From positions 240,689 through 304,688 of the forward strand of contig JAHLKF010000025.1 in NCBI GenBank assembly GCA_025558075.1: DNA of 64,000 nt, given 5' to 3'. Position numbers and translations under genes: made by a program. The notes under the pieces were generated by a model that saw only the letters and a list, made by a program, of their open reading frames with translations, was not told the DNA's origin and made no database searches. Shown here one piece after another: positions 45,041 to 56,546 of this stretch. Position 1 is the stretch's first letter; each line of letters begins with the position of its first letter. Origin of the DNA: Gaertneriomyces semiglobifer. Its lineage: Eukaryota; Chytridiomycota; Chytridiomycetes; Spizellomycetales; Spizellomycetaceae.

Positions 45041-48000
45041 ATGTCACGGATATTTGAAGTTTGCACGGTGTTGGTTGTTGTGTGGATGGTGTATTTGCGA
45101 GGGGCTCTTTCCGCGGTGACCACTGTGAGGATCGGATTGAGGTGAGGAGGTCTGTGGTCCTACTGTTGATTCGGTTCTAACGCTCACATTACAGTTTACC
45201 CTTCGAAGGCGCAAACAGTGGATGGACTGATGGCGCCAGAGACACCATGAACCTTCGTTTGCAGATGATGAAAGACTGCGAACATACCAATCCGTACTGC
45301 TACCCGCTCCATCCCGACCTAGATATCCAACTTGTACCATTAGCCAATCCTACTTTAACGCTCGTCGAAGCGGGCCAAAACGATCCCACACTGGCTTCAT
45401 CCATTCAGTCCGCTCTCACTGCCAATGCCAATGGATACGACGCCCTCGTCGGAGCGGGGTGGTCCGATGCTACAAAGGGACTTGCTGGGACGGCGGGGTC
45501 GCTAGGTAAATGGGTCTGCGATGGTAGTTCAACAGCCACCGAGCTCTCCAACAAAGTGGATTATCCCACCTTCTTCCGAACGACACCCGACGACAGTTTT
45601 GGTGCGCAAGCCATTATTGGGGCAATTCACGCCAGTGGGTGGAATAGGGTTGCTGTAATTGCCAGTACAGATTCCTTTGGAACAGGGTTGTTGGCAGGTG
45701 CACGGCAGGCTGCGGCGGGCTTGGACGTAAAAATCGTGTTGGAGCGGACCTTTGTGCCTGGAACCACAGATTTCACATCAACTGTCGCCGCACTCAGGAC
45801 GTCGGGCGCCACCGTCTTTGCTTTTCTTGGCGTCGCGGCGGATATGATTCCCCTCCTGAACGAAGCCGACAAACAAGGGCTCGTCACGCCTGGATACCAG
45901 TTTGTTACTACTGGAGACGCATTGTATGTTACATCGATATTGCAGAGTCAGGATGCAAGTTATACCCCGGATGCGTTGGAGCAGTTGGCGAGGTGGAATG
46001 GGGTTTGGAGTGTTAGCGCGATGGAAGGCAACGGACCTATTTATGATGAATTTCTGGAGCTGTACCAAGCTTTCCGGAACGATTTGACGGCGGCACCGGA
46101 TGTGTATATATCCTTTTTCGGGACATGGTACGTTGCGTCCTTTTCTCTTGAGATAATTGAGCGCAAAACTGACGTAAAATGATGCTTGTTGGTCTTTAAG
46201 TATTGAGATGTACGCGCTTGCTTTCAGCAAAGCTTTGCACGACGGCACCCCATTTACCTCCCTCACGCTCTCCGACTTCTCCTTCCCGAACAACATAGGA
46301 ATAACGGGATACCTCTCCCTGGACGCTAACGGCGACCGCGTGGGAGCGTACGAGGTTCAATTTTTCAACTCTTCTTCCGGCATTGCGGGAGAATTTGTTA
46401 AATTAGCCACCTGGGATCCCGCTTCGACATTTGCCGAGTCGTCGTCCTCGTTTGGAGGCGGCTTTACTGCCGTGCCGGGCCAACAAATGGTCTATCTTGG
46501 TGGCGTCACCACTAAACCCGCGGACACTTTGCAGATTATTGAGACGTTGGAAATCGTCCGTTGGGGAAGCGGGCTTGGGATTTTGGCGATTATTCTTTGT
46601 GCAATTTCTGCAGTGGTACTTGTGGGCTTGATGGGTATTGTGGGTTCAGCAAGGAATAATCCGATTTTCAAGGTAAATTGACTGCTGTTTGCTGCCTTTT
46701 TCCGATGATTTCCGCTAATACCTTACTCCTTTCATAGGCCACCAGCCCTTTATTCCTTGTTTTCACGCTTCTCGGAACTCTTGTTGGCAGCGTATATCCC
46801 CTGACCTTGATTGGAGTTCCGACCAAAGCCGCCTGCATTGCTTCAGCATGGCTCGTTCCCTGCGCACTCGGTCTCGTCTTGGGTAGTTTGCTGGTCAAGA
46901 CCCTGCGTCTTTTCTACATTTTCCGGCAACAGGGAGCGAGGAAACTCGGGTTCAGTGATAAGCATATGTTTATGTGGTTGTGTGGGATTTTAGGGGTATA
47001 CTTGGTATGTACATGTGTTTGCTCTTACTTTGGGCGAGTTATCTCCATTGAGCTAATGCGGGGTTTTCGTAGGTTATTGTTTTGGTTTGGACAGCCGTTG
47101 ATGCCCCTCACCCGGTCAAACACATTTACCAATATACGAGCACCACCAGCATTACTACCCAAGCCTTCTGTTCCTCCACTTACCAATGGGGTTTCTTCGG
47201 CACTCTCATAGCCTACACCGTCATCCTCCTGGTAATTTCCGGGTTCATGGCCTTTGTTACCCGTAAACTTCCCCGTCAGTTCAGCGAAGCCAAGTCGTTG
47301 GGGTACATTATCTATGCCGGTTCCGCCATACTCGTCTTTGTAGTGCCGATTCTGTATTTGCTGGACTTGAGTTATGGAGGATACGTTTTGATCAAAATCT
47401 TTGCGACGTATGCTGCGGTGATTGTGACCGTTGCGGTGCTATTTGGGGATAAGTGCTACCGATTGTGGCAAGAACGTCAAGCTCGGAGCCACACGGACTT
47501 GTTGAAGGGAGGTGGGTTGGCCAAGAAAAGCACCAAAGACGAGACGACAGACAGTTACATGATCAAAACCGTCGTCAAAAGCGCGACGAAATCGGGTACG
47601 GTGTGGGTTCTCAACAAACAGTCCATGGTGTCATACTGGGCCGAACGCACCATTCTCCTTTTTGCTGATAAGCATATCCTCCTTATTACCGGCGGATCTC
47701 AAGAGAAATCGGCAACAAGCGGCACGGCCTGCCAGGTCTTTGCCCTGCAACATTACGAAGTACATACGAGCTCAGACGAACAGTCGGGTATCTACAGTAT
47801 CAAACTCGTGAATCCCAAACACAGCCGACTCAGCATCGTCTTCCGAGTAGAGAGCTCCGAAGTACTGGAAGACTGGGTTGTGATTTTGGGCAAGCTGTGC
47901 CTGCACGGGTCTCAGAAGGGTGCGACAAGCAGGAACGGACGGCCGAGCGTGGATTTCTCTAGTACGAACAACAGAAAGACTGTAATGGCGACGACGGGAG

Positions 48001-48044
48001 TTATGAAGACGACGAGATTGGAAGAAGAACTTGAACCGGTGTGA
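45041..48044 (+). CDS. class C G-protein-coupled receptor (GABA-B-like) with periplasmic-binding ectodomain
   Basis: Cell-surface receptor. Five exons from ATG 45041; introns at GAG/GTGAGG, ACATG/GTACGT, AAG/GTAAAT and TTG/GTATGT all keep frame, giving about 910 residues. A signal peptide (VCTVLVVVWMVYL) precedes a Venus-flytrap ligand domain (IGLSLPFEGANSGW, WNRVAVIASTDSFGTGLL, ATVFAFLGVAADMIPLL, YEFLELYQ-like end). Seven hydrophobic helices follow: ILAIILCAISAVVLV, LFLVFTLLGTLVG, CALGLVLGSLLVKTLRLFYIF, MFMWLCGILGVYLVIVLVW, GTLIAYTVILLVISGF, AGSAILVFVVPILYLL and ATYAAVIVTVAVLFG. The cytoplasmic tail has a region resembling a PH-type fold (WVLNKQSMVSYWAER to VLEDWVVILGKL). The ligand is unknown. 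Families like this are expanded in chytrids. Confidence 0.85.
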
Positions 48045-48968
48045 AAAATGATATAGAGTAGAGGTGTGGATGCAGTCGGACTTGACATAAGGATACCAGT
48101 TTATAATATCGGTTGCTCAACATTAACATGGAAGGTTCTGCTGATTTGTCGCGGGACAATGCGCAGTGTTGTCATTTCTACCATTTTTCACGATAGTTCC
48201 AGAAAATAGCCCTTTTTAACAATAGAAAATTCGAAGGATGTGCGGATCCTGCTCAAGCAGTGCTTACGAATCCAAGTGGTAACCAGAGACCGCATGTTAT
48301 AAGCGACGCCTGAGGCCGTCAAATCATGCGTGGGGGAAGGACTGGCGAGAGTGTGCTGAGTTATGGCAGCTGCTTTTATACTCTGACGCGCTTGAGCACC
48401 GAAACGCGTGGATGGCACAGTTTGCTTGCAGCGTACGCGTAGTAATGGGCAGCACACACTGCATTGCGATAAAAGCCAAATCCACCACCTAGGCAAGCTC
48501 GAACCAAGCAACTATGGATGACCGCCTGGAGGTGGAAAACTTCTGATAAAAGATTCCTGAGAGTGCGACTGAGGAGCACCAGTAGTACGTATGGGACACG
48601 AAGGGCAGACTTTGTCGCCGAGGAACGGAATGAATCAAACATATAGGGAGGCAAGGTTAACATTGGTTGAAGAACTACCGCCGGGACAATGAGGATCGCA
48701 AACTGGCACAAACGGGTGCATTGGGTGCAACAAGGCAGGGTGTGTATGCTATTGATAAAGAACCTGGTGATGTCGCCCGCCTTGCATGGCTCAGATAACA
48801 AGATGACTCCCAGAAAAGAAGATGCTTCCATTGAGACTGTGTGGGAGGAGGTGCTTTCCGACTGGATTGAAATGAAAAATGACCCAGGGACTATGAAGAA
48901 TTTGCAGCGACGAGCAAATGACATCCGTGCAATTGATGAGAACCCAATGACAGAATTGAAGCAACTGT
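48045..48968. other. intergenic, no convincing gene
   Basis: 924 bp between the receptor and the next minus-strand gene. An open minus-strand frame in 48376-48924 has a disordered, Ser/Leu-rich composition without domains. Confidence 0.4.
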
Positions 48969-51694
48969 TTATTCTTGAGGATAAAGAACTCGCATTTCAT
49001 TGTCGGAGAGATATCCGAGCCTGGTGGCGCCTTGTGGCCAAAAGTCCAAGATCTGGCCGTCGGCATCGATATGAAGCTCACCGGAGGATTCGTTATCGGC
49101 ACCAGATTTCGCGGTTGGTTTCACCAATTGGAATTCTAAATAGGGCATCACGGTTCCGCCTGTTGCTCTATTCGTTGATGCGTTGAGAACCTTTAATTTG
49201 GTGGATGGGTGGTGCCGTGTGAAGGTCGAAGGTGAAATTCGTGGAGACCAGGGTTTGCGTGTGCGTTCTGGAGACGTGGTCAAAAGCGGCACCGCAGAAC
49301 GAAGTCTGTTGTCTCGGCTCATAGGGATGTGAGCAACCATTCCTATATACAAGTAAATGGCTTTCTAGAATGCATGACTTTGTTAATATGCACCAAAAAG
49401 GCGTTCGGCGTTCGCTTACCGCACTGGGCTCTTTTCACAACTCCTCTGCGAGCCTCGGTATGATTACTAGGCGGTGCACTCACTGCATACGCAAGCAGAT
49501 TCGAAGACTCGAACGATATATATAAGTCATCGACGAGATCGTCCGTGCGTGCGTATACACTGCGGTCCAAATGTAACATGTACCGGCTGACATTTCGCCG
49601 ACGATAAAGCCAGAAAGGACCTGCACGGAGGTCATTTATGGCTTTATAATTATCCTCCGTCGCATACTCCATCTGAGTGTACGGTTTTCCGGGAGCGTAT
49701 GCGTGGTGCAATAGGGCATTTAGCAGTAAATCCTTTCGCTCGTTTATCTAACCGGGAAGGGTTTTATTAGAGTAAAGGCTGCAACAACAAAGTCATCGGG
49801 TACGTAGACGAGAGAGATCTGGATGGGGAATCGTCTTTGAAAGGCGAGCAGTTCAGAGCCCGAATCAGGGTGAGGTTGGCGCCTCCCGACTAGTGCGTGC
49901 GTGGCTACATGCTGGATAGTGTAGTCAGCCTCACTGCTCTTGTCTGGGAGCAATGAGGATGAGTTGGCAAACAACTCATTGAGGAATGTTCCTCTGGCTA
50001 CATCCAAAGGATCCTTCTCTTCCTGCTCCGCTGTTGGTAAGCTGCCGTAGAATTCTTTGTGTCCATCTTTGGCTGCGATCATTTTTTTCACCTCAGTGCG
50101 AAAGTGCTTGGACACTTTGCCACTTTTGAGGACATAGTCCTTAAATTCTTTGACGAGGGATGCATAATTGGACCGAGACAATGCGCCCTCGTACTCTGGA
50201 GGAAAGGTATCATCCAATAGTATGCAGCACCGAGTGGCTAAAAGGGCAACCGTGTGTTGCTGCTGTATCCGAGCGCTCACAGCGACCTTGCCAGCCACAA
50301 TATTCTTCTGTACTCCAAAAAGAATATCTTGCAAGAAGAGTCCTGCCACTTCTGTCTTTTCCTGGTTGCCACCGTTGTCCCGGAGATCAGCAATAGAGGA
50401 GATCGAACGCCTCTTTGATTCGGCGTCAAGAAGAACATGCGTGCTGTCAACACTGCTCTCCGATGCAGTGTCCCTGATGACGAGCACCTTTCCCAAACAA
50501 GGCACCTTTGTACGTGGTTTCATTGGAGTGGGTGCATCCTTTCTCTTTGTAGCTGGAGATGAACTTTGCATTGGTGAGACTGAAAGTGCTCCACGTCCAA
50601 ATCCAGTTGTTGGCCGGGGCCCAATATCGTCAACGTTATTGAGCTTGGAAATGTGCTGGGCCTAGTACAGGCATCTGTGTTGGCGTCGGAACACTGGAAC
50701 AGCTGGTGGTCCTCAACGCATTGGGTGCGTGAGCGGCTTTGCAAACGGAGCAGCGCGTCGCATCCTTCAGAGCTTGTCCATCCATATTTCCCAAGGTCAC
50801 TCTCTGAATGGCCAACTAGAGCGCAAGACATACTACCCCCTCCTCCACCTGGCCATCTGGAGCTCAAGGCGGGTTTGGGGACACATAGCCAATGTTTGAA
50901 CAAGCTGTACAGCGTGGGTAATGAACATACCAAGCTTTTTTGAAACCTCTTGGTCCTCCGCAACAGCTTGGCGTCTCCTTTGGCGGCATAGAAACGTCGC
51001 AAAGCAGCAACCGAGTCACGATATGCGCATACTACATTCTCCACATCCAGTACCGCAAGCACTTGCAGGTCGGTTTCGGGTTCGCTCAGAAAGAGCTTAT
51101 GCCTTTGGATGAAACCGCCACCTTTCAATGAGTTATTCTCTAAGAATTTCCTGCACATTTGTAATGTCGATTCTGCTTTGATAGAACCGGAAAATGGGGT
51201 GCACATCGGGCTGGGTGCCAAACGAACCCGTCGTCATTGTCGTGGGCGAGTAGTAGGTCATGAAGGGATTGCTCCCCGGATCGAGAGCGACCAGATGTCC
51301 TCCAGAGCTGTGGGTACGCGTCAGATCACACGCAACGTTCGTTTACGATGCAACGGCATTACTCACCCTCGATACGTTGCGCCTTTTCGGCGCAGTCTTC
51401 ACACGGCTTTGCTTCTGCAAGTGCCTCCAGCTGCACAAGAGCAGCTTCAATGTCGTTGTTCATAATGATGACTCGGCTTTGTGAAGCAACTTGTCTCTTC
51501 TCCACGTAGAGCGGCACGTGCATGAAGTACCGCCCCGCCGTCTTCGTCATGGTAATTTTCACGGCCCTCGGAGGACCTTCGGGATGTTTGTCCAAGATTC
51601 TCGCGCCTGTCTGTCGGTCCTCTGCATGCAAGGTTTGCCAAACAAAGGAGGAGATCTGTGAGAAAAGAGCGCAGGTAAAAGGGAGACAAGCCAT
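48969..51694 (-). CDS. uncharacterised multi-exon gene with PAS-like C-terminal segment
   Basis: Minus-strand series of coding-like exons that I could not fully chain. It starts at ATG 51694 with a hydrophobic N-terminus and HAEDRQTGARILDKHPEGP. A GTGAGT intron follows IE, then GHLVALDPGSNPF and DVHPIFRFYQSRIDI. Later exons carry VVCAYRDSVAALRRFYAAK, KVPCLGKVLVIRD, LVKEFKDYVLKSGKV and RFPIQISLVYVPDD. A GTTAGA intron leads to DLLLNALLHHAYAPGKPY and RNVSRYMLHLDRSVYAR. The end (HIDADGQILDFWPQGATRLG, stop at 48969) resembles the start of a PAS sensor fold. It could be two genes. Family unknown. Confidence 0.4.
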
Positions 51695-52257
51695 GATGCG
51701 TGTTTATGTCAGCCGATGGGTCACGTGACAATAGCTGGGCAATTGACTTGACTGTCAGTGGAGCGTGCGGATGGCATGGATCTGGATCTGGATCTGGAGG
51801 GAGGGTGTGAAATGGTTGATCGATGGACCTGCATGCCCTGCATGTGTACATGTATGTATCCACAATTGCCGTGCAAGATGCTCCTGCGACTGAAATGGAT
51901 ACCTTGCTCGAGTGTGAAACCGCATTCATTCATTTTATTTCAAACGAGCGTTACCAACCCGTGCTGGGATCGCCGGTAGATCTATATTCTATTAGTTGTC
52001 AACCTGTAAGCGGTGCCGACGCAACCAGCACAGATGCAAGTCGTCGTGCTTATTCCCGATTTGCTTTTTTCATTTGCCGTTTCCGGCCATGCAACGACGG
52101 ACCGACGGTGTTACGCGACCTTTTAAAGCTTAACCTTAACCTTAACGCTAAACTTTGATATGATGGTGTATGGAATCGCTGCGAACGTTTCCGAGTCCGA
52201 TCTTTTCATCTCGAATAATAAAACCAGAGCAGCAATCTCACGCCAAAGACACTCATC
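51695..52257. promoter_or_regulatory. divergent promoter region
   Basis: 563 bp between ATG 51694 (-) and ATG 52258 (+). It holds a TCACGTGA box and a short AACCTTAACCTTAACG repeat at 52132-52147. A plus-strand frame at 51823-52158 seems non-coding. Confidence 0.4.
51721..51728. promoter_or_regulatory. TCACGTGA box
   Basis: Perfect palindrome only 27 bp upstream of the ATG at 51694, the same motif as upstream of DDX41 and, in core form, SOF1. Confidence 0.4.
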
Positions 52258-52787
52258 ATGCGGCGGCCGCCAGTCCTCTTGGTTTACCGTACCTTGCTCT
52301 TCCTTTTGTGTTTTTGTGGAGGTCTCTATCTGGGCCTTCTAGCCAGTGGCCCACAGGAAGACTCGGGCCGGACGTCGCTTTACATCCACGTCAGTACATC
52401 TTTAGGCCTGGGCCTGATTCTTGTGGGTTTCGACCGATACTGCACTTCGAAAGGCAAGCCAGTCATTAAGCAGAGCTGCTTGGGCTTAATCGCGGTGGTC
52501 ATTGGTATGCATATACGTTGGAGAGGAACATTTGTGAAATTTAACTAACATTCGTGATTGAAGGTTCCTTTCTCAGTGCCCTCATTGCACTTGCCGTGCG
52601 CCCCCCGAGTCTCACTATCATTGCAGCCAGACTGACTCCATATTTCTGGGCTTTGTTGTGGATATCATGGACTCTTGAAGCTGCCATGTGGATCTACGTT
52701 CTAAAATACTACAAGTATGAGCTCCAAAATGCTGAGAACCAAAAAGGCACCTCTTACCGTGCACCGCGAAATGTCGGTATTATATGA
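52258..52787 (+). CDS. small four-helix membrane protein
   Basis: Two exons (intron GTATGC to TTGAAG after VVI) encode about 150 residues. Four hydrophobic segments are visible: LLFLLCFCGGLYLGLLA, STSLGLGLILVGF, LGLIAVVIGSFLSALIALAV and PYFWALLWISWTLEAAMWIYV. A short charged tail ends NVGII. The size and layout suit a small tetraspan protein of ER or plasma membrane. Family not recognised. Confidence 0.55.
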
Positions 52788-53167
52788 TTATTCCTACACT
52801 CCTAAATAGATAGTAACAATCCTGGCGCACTCCCATGTACTGAAAGCTCATACAGAGCTCAATGCGCTTGTTGGATTGCAAGGCAGTGGGTGCGTCGGCG
52901 GCTTTGCAAACATGACTGCGCTTATCGGATCATATGCAAACGGAGTAGCCAACTGGAATGAGCAACGGGGCCAGCAACGGTGCAACTTAACTTAAACCAA
53001 AGCAACTATAACGACGGGCATTGGTCCCTGCGCTTTGATCAAGGTGACGGACGAGCTGATGATCGCCGGCCTGGCTGTTCAAAAGTCGCTCCAGATCCAG
53101 CTATATCGTCCGCGTCACTACGCTGCATCAAACCAAATCCGCGCTTGCAGAAGCGGAGTAACAATCA
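52788..53167. other. intergenic
   Basis: 380 bp. A stretch around 52884-52907 (GGGTGCGT...GCGGCTTTGCAAAC) resembles 50724-50747, suggesting a dispersed short repeat. No gene. Confidence 0.35.
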
Positions 53168-54433
53168 ATGGAGGAAGACGACGCTCATCAATGGGAAGAT
53201 TATGAGCCTCCGAAGGAAATAAAGGGTCTACCGGCACATGTAGAGTTTCACACTTGCTGTCTCATCTGCGGCGGTCCTATCACCAACGTGTACGAGCTTG
53301 TCAAGGTGTACCTATCAGCTGGAGTATTAGACCCCTCCTTTTCGGAGATCCGCCCTGGCGACGGAACATGGTCCATGCTGGCCCGCGCGTTAGATGCAAA
53401 GAACACCTCACTCATTGGCGTGACTCCTTGGCCAGATGCCCGGGTCAATTATGAGTATGAGCCCGACGCGGGAAGATTCCTCATTCCAAGCTTACCACCT
53501 TTGGCTCTCCCCGATGATGAAGAGGATACGACTGTTATGATTGATCCTGATTGGTCTCTGATCCGTAGTTCTGCATCCGACCATCCTGGGCTAGAGAAGA
53601 TATATCTTGAACACGGAAGGAGTCCACAGCCGCGGCCTGCCCACGCGCTGGTTGCTTGGATTTAGCGTGCTCCTGGCATAACGTGCCACTGGAGTCTCGG
53701 CATGATATTTTTTTGGACAAGCGAGTCACAATCACCGAAGAATACTTTGATGATCCTGGGACGGTGGTGCCCAGCGTGCTGTGTGATTTAGATCAGGAAT
53801 TTCCCGGATGTCACAATGTCCAAGGAAATCACGTATCAGGCATTGACTATGGTGGTATTGTCCCTCAGGATAAGCGAACCCTGCAATTTTGTGTGCATTC
53901 CTGGGACGTACCGGGTGATGATCCGTATGGAAGCTTCATCTTACTTCACCCATGTGTTAAACCGTGGATGCTCGTAAGACCTGACAGGTTTCCGGAACTT
54001 TACGAATTTGATGACGTCTTGCTTTGCAATGAAGGTATTAGAGAAGTGGACCTTTGCCCAGGTATACATACCATACATGCGGATGCTTTTCTCGAAATTG
54101 CACGGTACCTCTCTTTGGAAGGCTTGGAGAAAGCCTCTCGGGTCTTCACGATGGCGCAACCTGTTCCATTATTGGGTAGCCCCAGTTTGGCGTCAAGCAT
54201 GCGAGGAGCTCGGGTGGATCCCCACCGCTGTTGACACCAGAAGAACAGCTGCGGCAGTAACCGCAAAAAGTTTGGAAGAATCTGAGCGAAATTCGAGATG
54301 TCTGGACTGGGGCCGGTATTACCATGACTGCAAGGCATCTATGAGCATGAGGAATCGAGCCAGGATACGGCGCATCGCTCGTGACCTATGGGAAAAGCTG
54401 AATGTGGGTCCACCATGGTCCTTAACTAACTAA
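53168..54433 (+). pseudogene. F-box-like protein gene with two frame breaks
   Basis: From ATG 53168 the first frame has a Cys pair (CCLICGGPI), LIGVTPWPDARVNYEYEPD and an acidic patch, then stops at 53663-53665. A second frame continues from about 53655 with ACSWHNVPLESRHDIFL, SVLCDLDQEFPGCHN and HPCVKPWMLVRPDRFPELY, then the F-box-like opening HADAFLEIARYLSLEGLEKA. Near 54145 it slips again, and the frame used at first resumes with RWRNLFHYWVAPVWRQACEEL and a basic C-terminus, ending at 54433. Two compensating single-base changes would explain it, so the gene is either dead or the sequence carries errors. The layout (other domain first, F-box last) resembles fungal F-box proteins with an N-terminal region of unknown role. 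A similar fold in ubiquitin-ligase adaptors suggests a degradation role. Confidence 0.5.
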
Positions 54434-55388
54434 GTACTTACGGGTTACGGGGCGACGTCAAATGCAGTACATGCTGCGCTTTGTCATAAAGTTATTGCTC
54501 TCCATTTGCCTGCGCCCCGCGACGACATAATACTACGCTGCTCTACGCAGCGCTGCCTGCTCTAAAACCTACTTGTGCGTCGCCTGGGGAAGGCGAACTC
54601 CCCTCCCAAGAACCGCTGTTCCGTTGGTCCGTTTCGACCTCCTGAAGAGCAGAGCGCTTACGGGGAATGGTGCCGCATGATTGGAATGCGCAGATCGTTG
54701 GCCACATCAAACTGTCGAATTCCCTTTGCAGCCTCTGGGAAAAAGGCTCGTCGACCTTAGAGTACCGTGGAACCGGGCGTTGGACTCAGATGCTGCTGCT
54801 AGCGTCGGCCATGTTGCGGATGCCGCATGCGAAAAGGAGTTGAAATTCCAAATTCTTATGCTTATCATGTTTGGAGGCATTCGCAACCAATCCATGTGAT
54901 GGGCTGGACATTTTGGCCGAAATTTACAATTATCCACCCCAAAACTTTCTATTACGCCAAAAATGAAACTTGACCAAAAAGTAATGTAAACCTTTTTCAG
55001 AAGATACGCTCTGAAAACATGGCCAACATGGCGCATTGATCAACTGGGTTAATCAACTTTTAAAGTTCTCACAATATTACGCCTCCTCAAAACTATCCAT
55101 CATCTCCACGATCCTTCTGACCATGAGAGAAGGGGGTATGATAGTTTGTAACACCTTTTTCGGTATCAATAACGCAAAAGTGGGCGCGGAAGCGGAGTAA
55201 ATTTCAATAGATTTCAATGGATTGCGATATATTTCATATGACACGCCTCTTATTATGAAACAAACGGAAAGAATCGGAAATATATGAAAGATTCGTGAAA
55301 GAAATAAAGTTTGCATTGACGCGGGACCCACGGGGCCGGGAGAAGGTGACACCGAGTGAGCGGGGGTGACTCAGTTGAACACTACATA
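54434..55388. other. intergenic region upstream of tRNA-Asp
   Basis: 955 bp. The left part is GC-rich, the right part from about 54900 is AT-rich. No gene is evident; a minus-strand frame at 55234-55485 is the antisense of the tRNA and its flank. Confidence 0.45.
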
Positions 55389-55460
55389 TCCCAGATCGTA
55401 TAGTGGTTAGTATCTCTTCTTGTCGCGGGGAAGGCCTGGGTTCGATTCCCAGTCTGGGAG
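55389..55460 (+). tRNA. tRNA-Asp (anticodon GTC)
   Basis: 72-nt cloverleaf. Acceptor stem TCCCAGA (55389-55395) pairs perfectly with TCTGGGA (55453-55459), with discriminator G at 55460. The D arm contains TAGTGGTTAGTAT, as in eukaryotic tRNA-Asp. The anticodon stem TCTTC/GGGGA encloses loop TTGTCGC with anticodon GTC. The T arm CTGGG-TTCGATT-CCCAG is perfect. No intron; CCA not encoded, as usual in eukaryotes. A run of T is not obvious just downstream. The stop of the first viral gene lies 24 bp past its 3' end. Confidence 0.93.
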
Positions 55461-55484
55461 CTCCATCTGTTCTTCCATGTGGCA

Positions 55485-55940
55485 TTATTGTGGAAAGGCA
55501 CCATCGAGACGAATGTGCGTGCTGAGAATGTTCACTCCACCGTCTAGCTTACACTGGATGCAGCACATATAGTCCTTATTGATGGTACGGATAAAACAGT
55601 CTCTGCAGTAGAGATGGGAACATCCTGGAAGTTTCAAGAGACCGGCAACCTCGCTTTTACAAAGGCAACAGCAGACCGTTTCGACAGGGCGGCTTAGAAT
55701 CGCCGAACAAAAAGGACCGCTGCATACCATACTAGGAAGCGTAGCGACACAGCGGAGGTGGTAAAAGTGGTAACAATTGGTGTAGGCCCGAGGAGCGTCG
55801 GGGGAAATGGCTTTGAGACAGGCGGAACAACGGAGCAGCGACCTGGCACCTTTTGGAGTGGCGACGTAAGGTGGTGGAGGAGGAGGAGGAGGAGGGTGAG
55901 AAGAGGAAGAATCATCGTGAATAGTATTGTGATTGGCCAT
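55485..55940 (-). CDS. RING-type zinc-finger protein
   Basis: 151 residues from ATG 55940 (MANHNTIHDDSSSS); an in-frame ATG at 55991 is less likely because it lies in the promoter. After a poly-Pro run there is a first Cys cluster (CSACLKAISPDAP, NCYHFYHLRC), then a C-terminal RING: CCLCKSEVAGLLKLPGCSHL, YCRDCF, CCIQCK. Spacing fits C-x2-C-x11-C-x-H-x2-C-x2-C-x11-C-x2-C. Many DNA viruses encode small RING proteins that act as ubiquitin ligases on host proteins; that role is inferred. Closest gene to the tRNA, so it marks the left end of the element. Confidence 0.7.
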   Translation of the reverse strand: MANHNTIHDDSSSSHPPPPPPPPPYVATPKGARSLLRCSACLKAISPDAPRAYTNCYHFYHLRCVATLPSMVCSGPFCSAILSRPVETVCCCLCKSEVAGLLKLPGCSHLYCRDCFIRTINKDYMCCIQCKLDGGVNILSTHIRLDGAFPQ

Positions 55941-56059
55941 GTTTGAGAGATGTGAGGCAGAGAACAGGAAATAGGAGAGCCTTTGCAGCATAAAAGCTTT
56001 CGCAAAAAATTTAAGGGGTAGTCAAACACAAACATTCATGTTCTAATTATGAAAGTGAG

Positions 56060-56443
56060 TCATACACATGTACTGTCGTGTTGAATCGCGTATGTGTTTC
56101 CATTGGGACCTTGAACTTGAACTTTGAAGGTTGTCGGTAACACTTTCCAAACACTACCGTAAGGATAGGGGCGAGCGGTGTAGATACAATGGTCCCAGAA
56201 AAAGATCAATCGATTGAAGCGAGGATCAAGTGCTGCAAACAGGTGCAGTCCAACAGCAGAATCAAGAGAGTGGAGAAGGCGTGTAAATGCAAAAGAATCA
56301 GCATTCATGAAGCGACCACTCAAAGGTGTTTTGACAATAACAACGTGTCTATAAGCAAACGCTGCAATAGGGTCGGTGACTCTGAGGGTATGCTTGAGGG
56401 CATCGTCGTAAGCATCATCGGCTTCGGTTTTACGCTTGACCAT
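56060..56443 (-). CDS. uncharacterised viral-type protein, paralogue A
   Basis: 127 residues from ATG 56443 (MVKRKTEADDAYDD), 65 nt downstream of a TATA box. Clearly related to its neighbour 56547-57074: both have a basic start, then H-V/I-x-x-V-K-x-P-L-x-G-R, a V/L-H-x-L-D-A/S segment, L-F-x-x-x-D-x-x, I/L-F-W-x-H and a C-terminal N-x-Y-x-x-x-H-x-x-x-C. It is shorter than its paralogue by about 48 residues, missing the middle insertion. Function unknown. The longer in-frame extension to 56581 overlaps the TATA box and is unlikely. Confidence 0.62.
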   Translation of the reverse strand: MVKRKTEADDAYDDALKHTLRVTDPIAAFAYRHVVIVKTPLSGRFMNADSFAFTRLLHSLDSAVGLHLFAALDPRFNRLIFFWDHCIYTARPYPYGSVWKVLPTTFKVQVQGPNGNTYAIQHDSTCV

Positions 56444-56507
56444 GAGTGAGAATGAGAACTGAAATAACACTATAGAAATGTTTCGAGGGAGTGGCGAACA
56501 GTGTAGA

Positions 56508-56517
56508 GCTTTTATAT
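56508..56517 (-). promoter_or_regulatory. TATA box for 56060-56443
   Basis: ATATAAAAGC on the minus strand, 65 nt upstream of the ATG at 56443. Confidence 0.5.
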
Positions 56518-56546
56518 TTTTTACATCGTTATTTAAAACCATGGTC

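Noticed and set aside
52132..52147. AACCTTAACCTTAACG as telomere-like repeat
   Set aside because: Too short, and the unit (CTTAAC) is not the fungal TTAGGG/CCCTAA type.
55234..55485. 83-codon minus-strand frame
   Set aside because: It is the antisense of the tRNA-Asp gene; phrases such as PRLGIEPRPS are typical of antisense tRNA.
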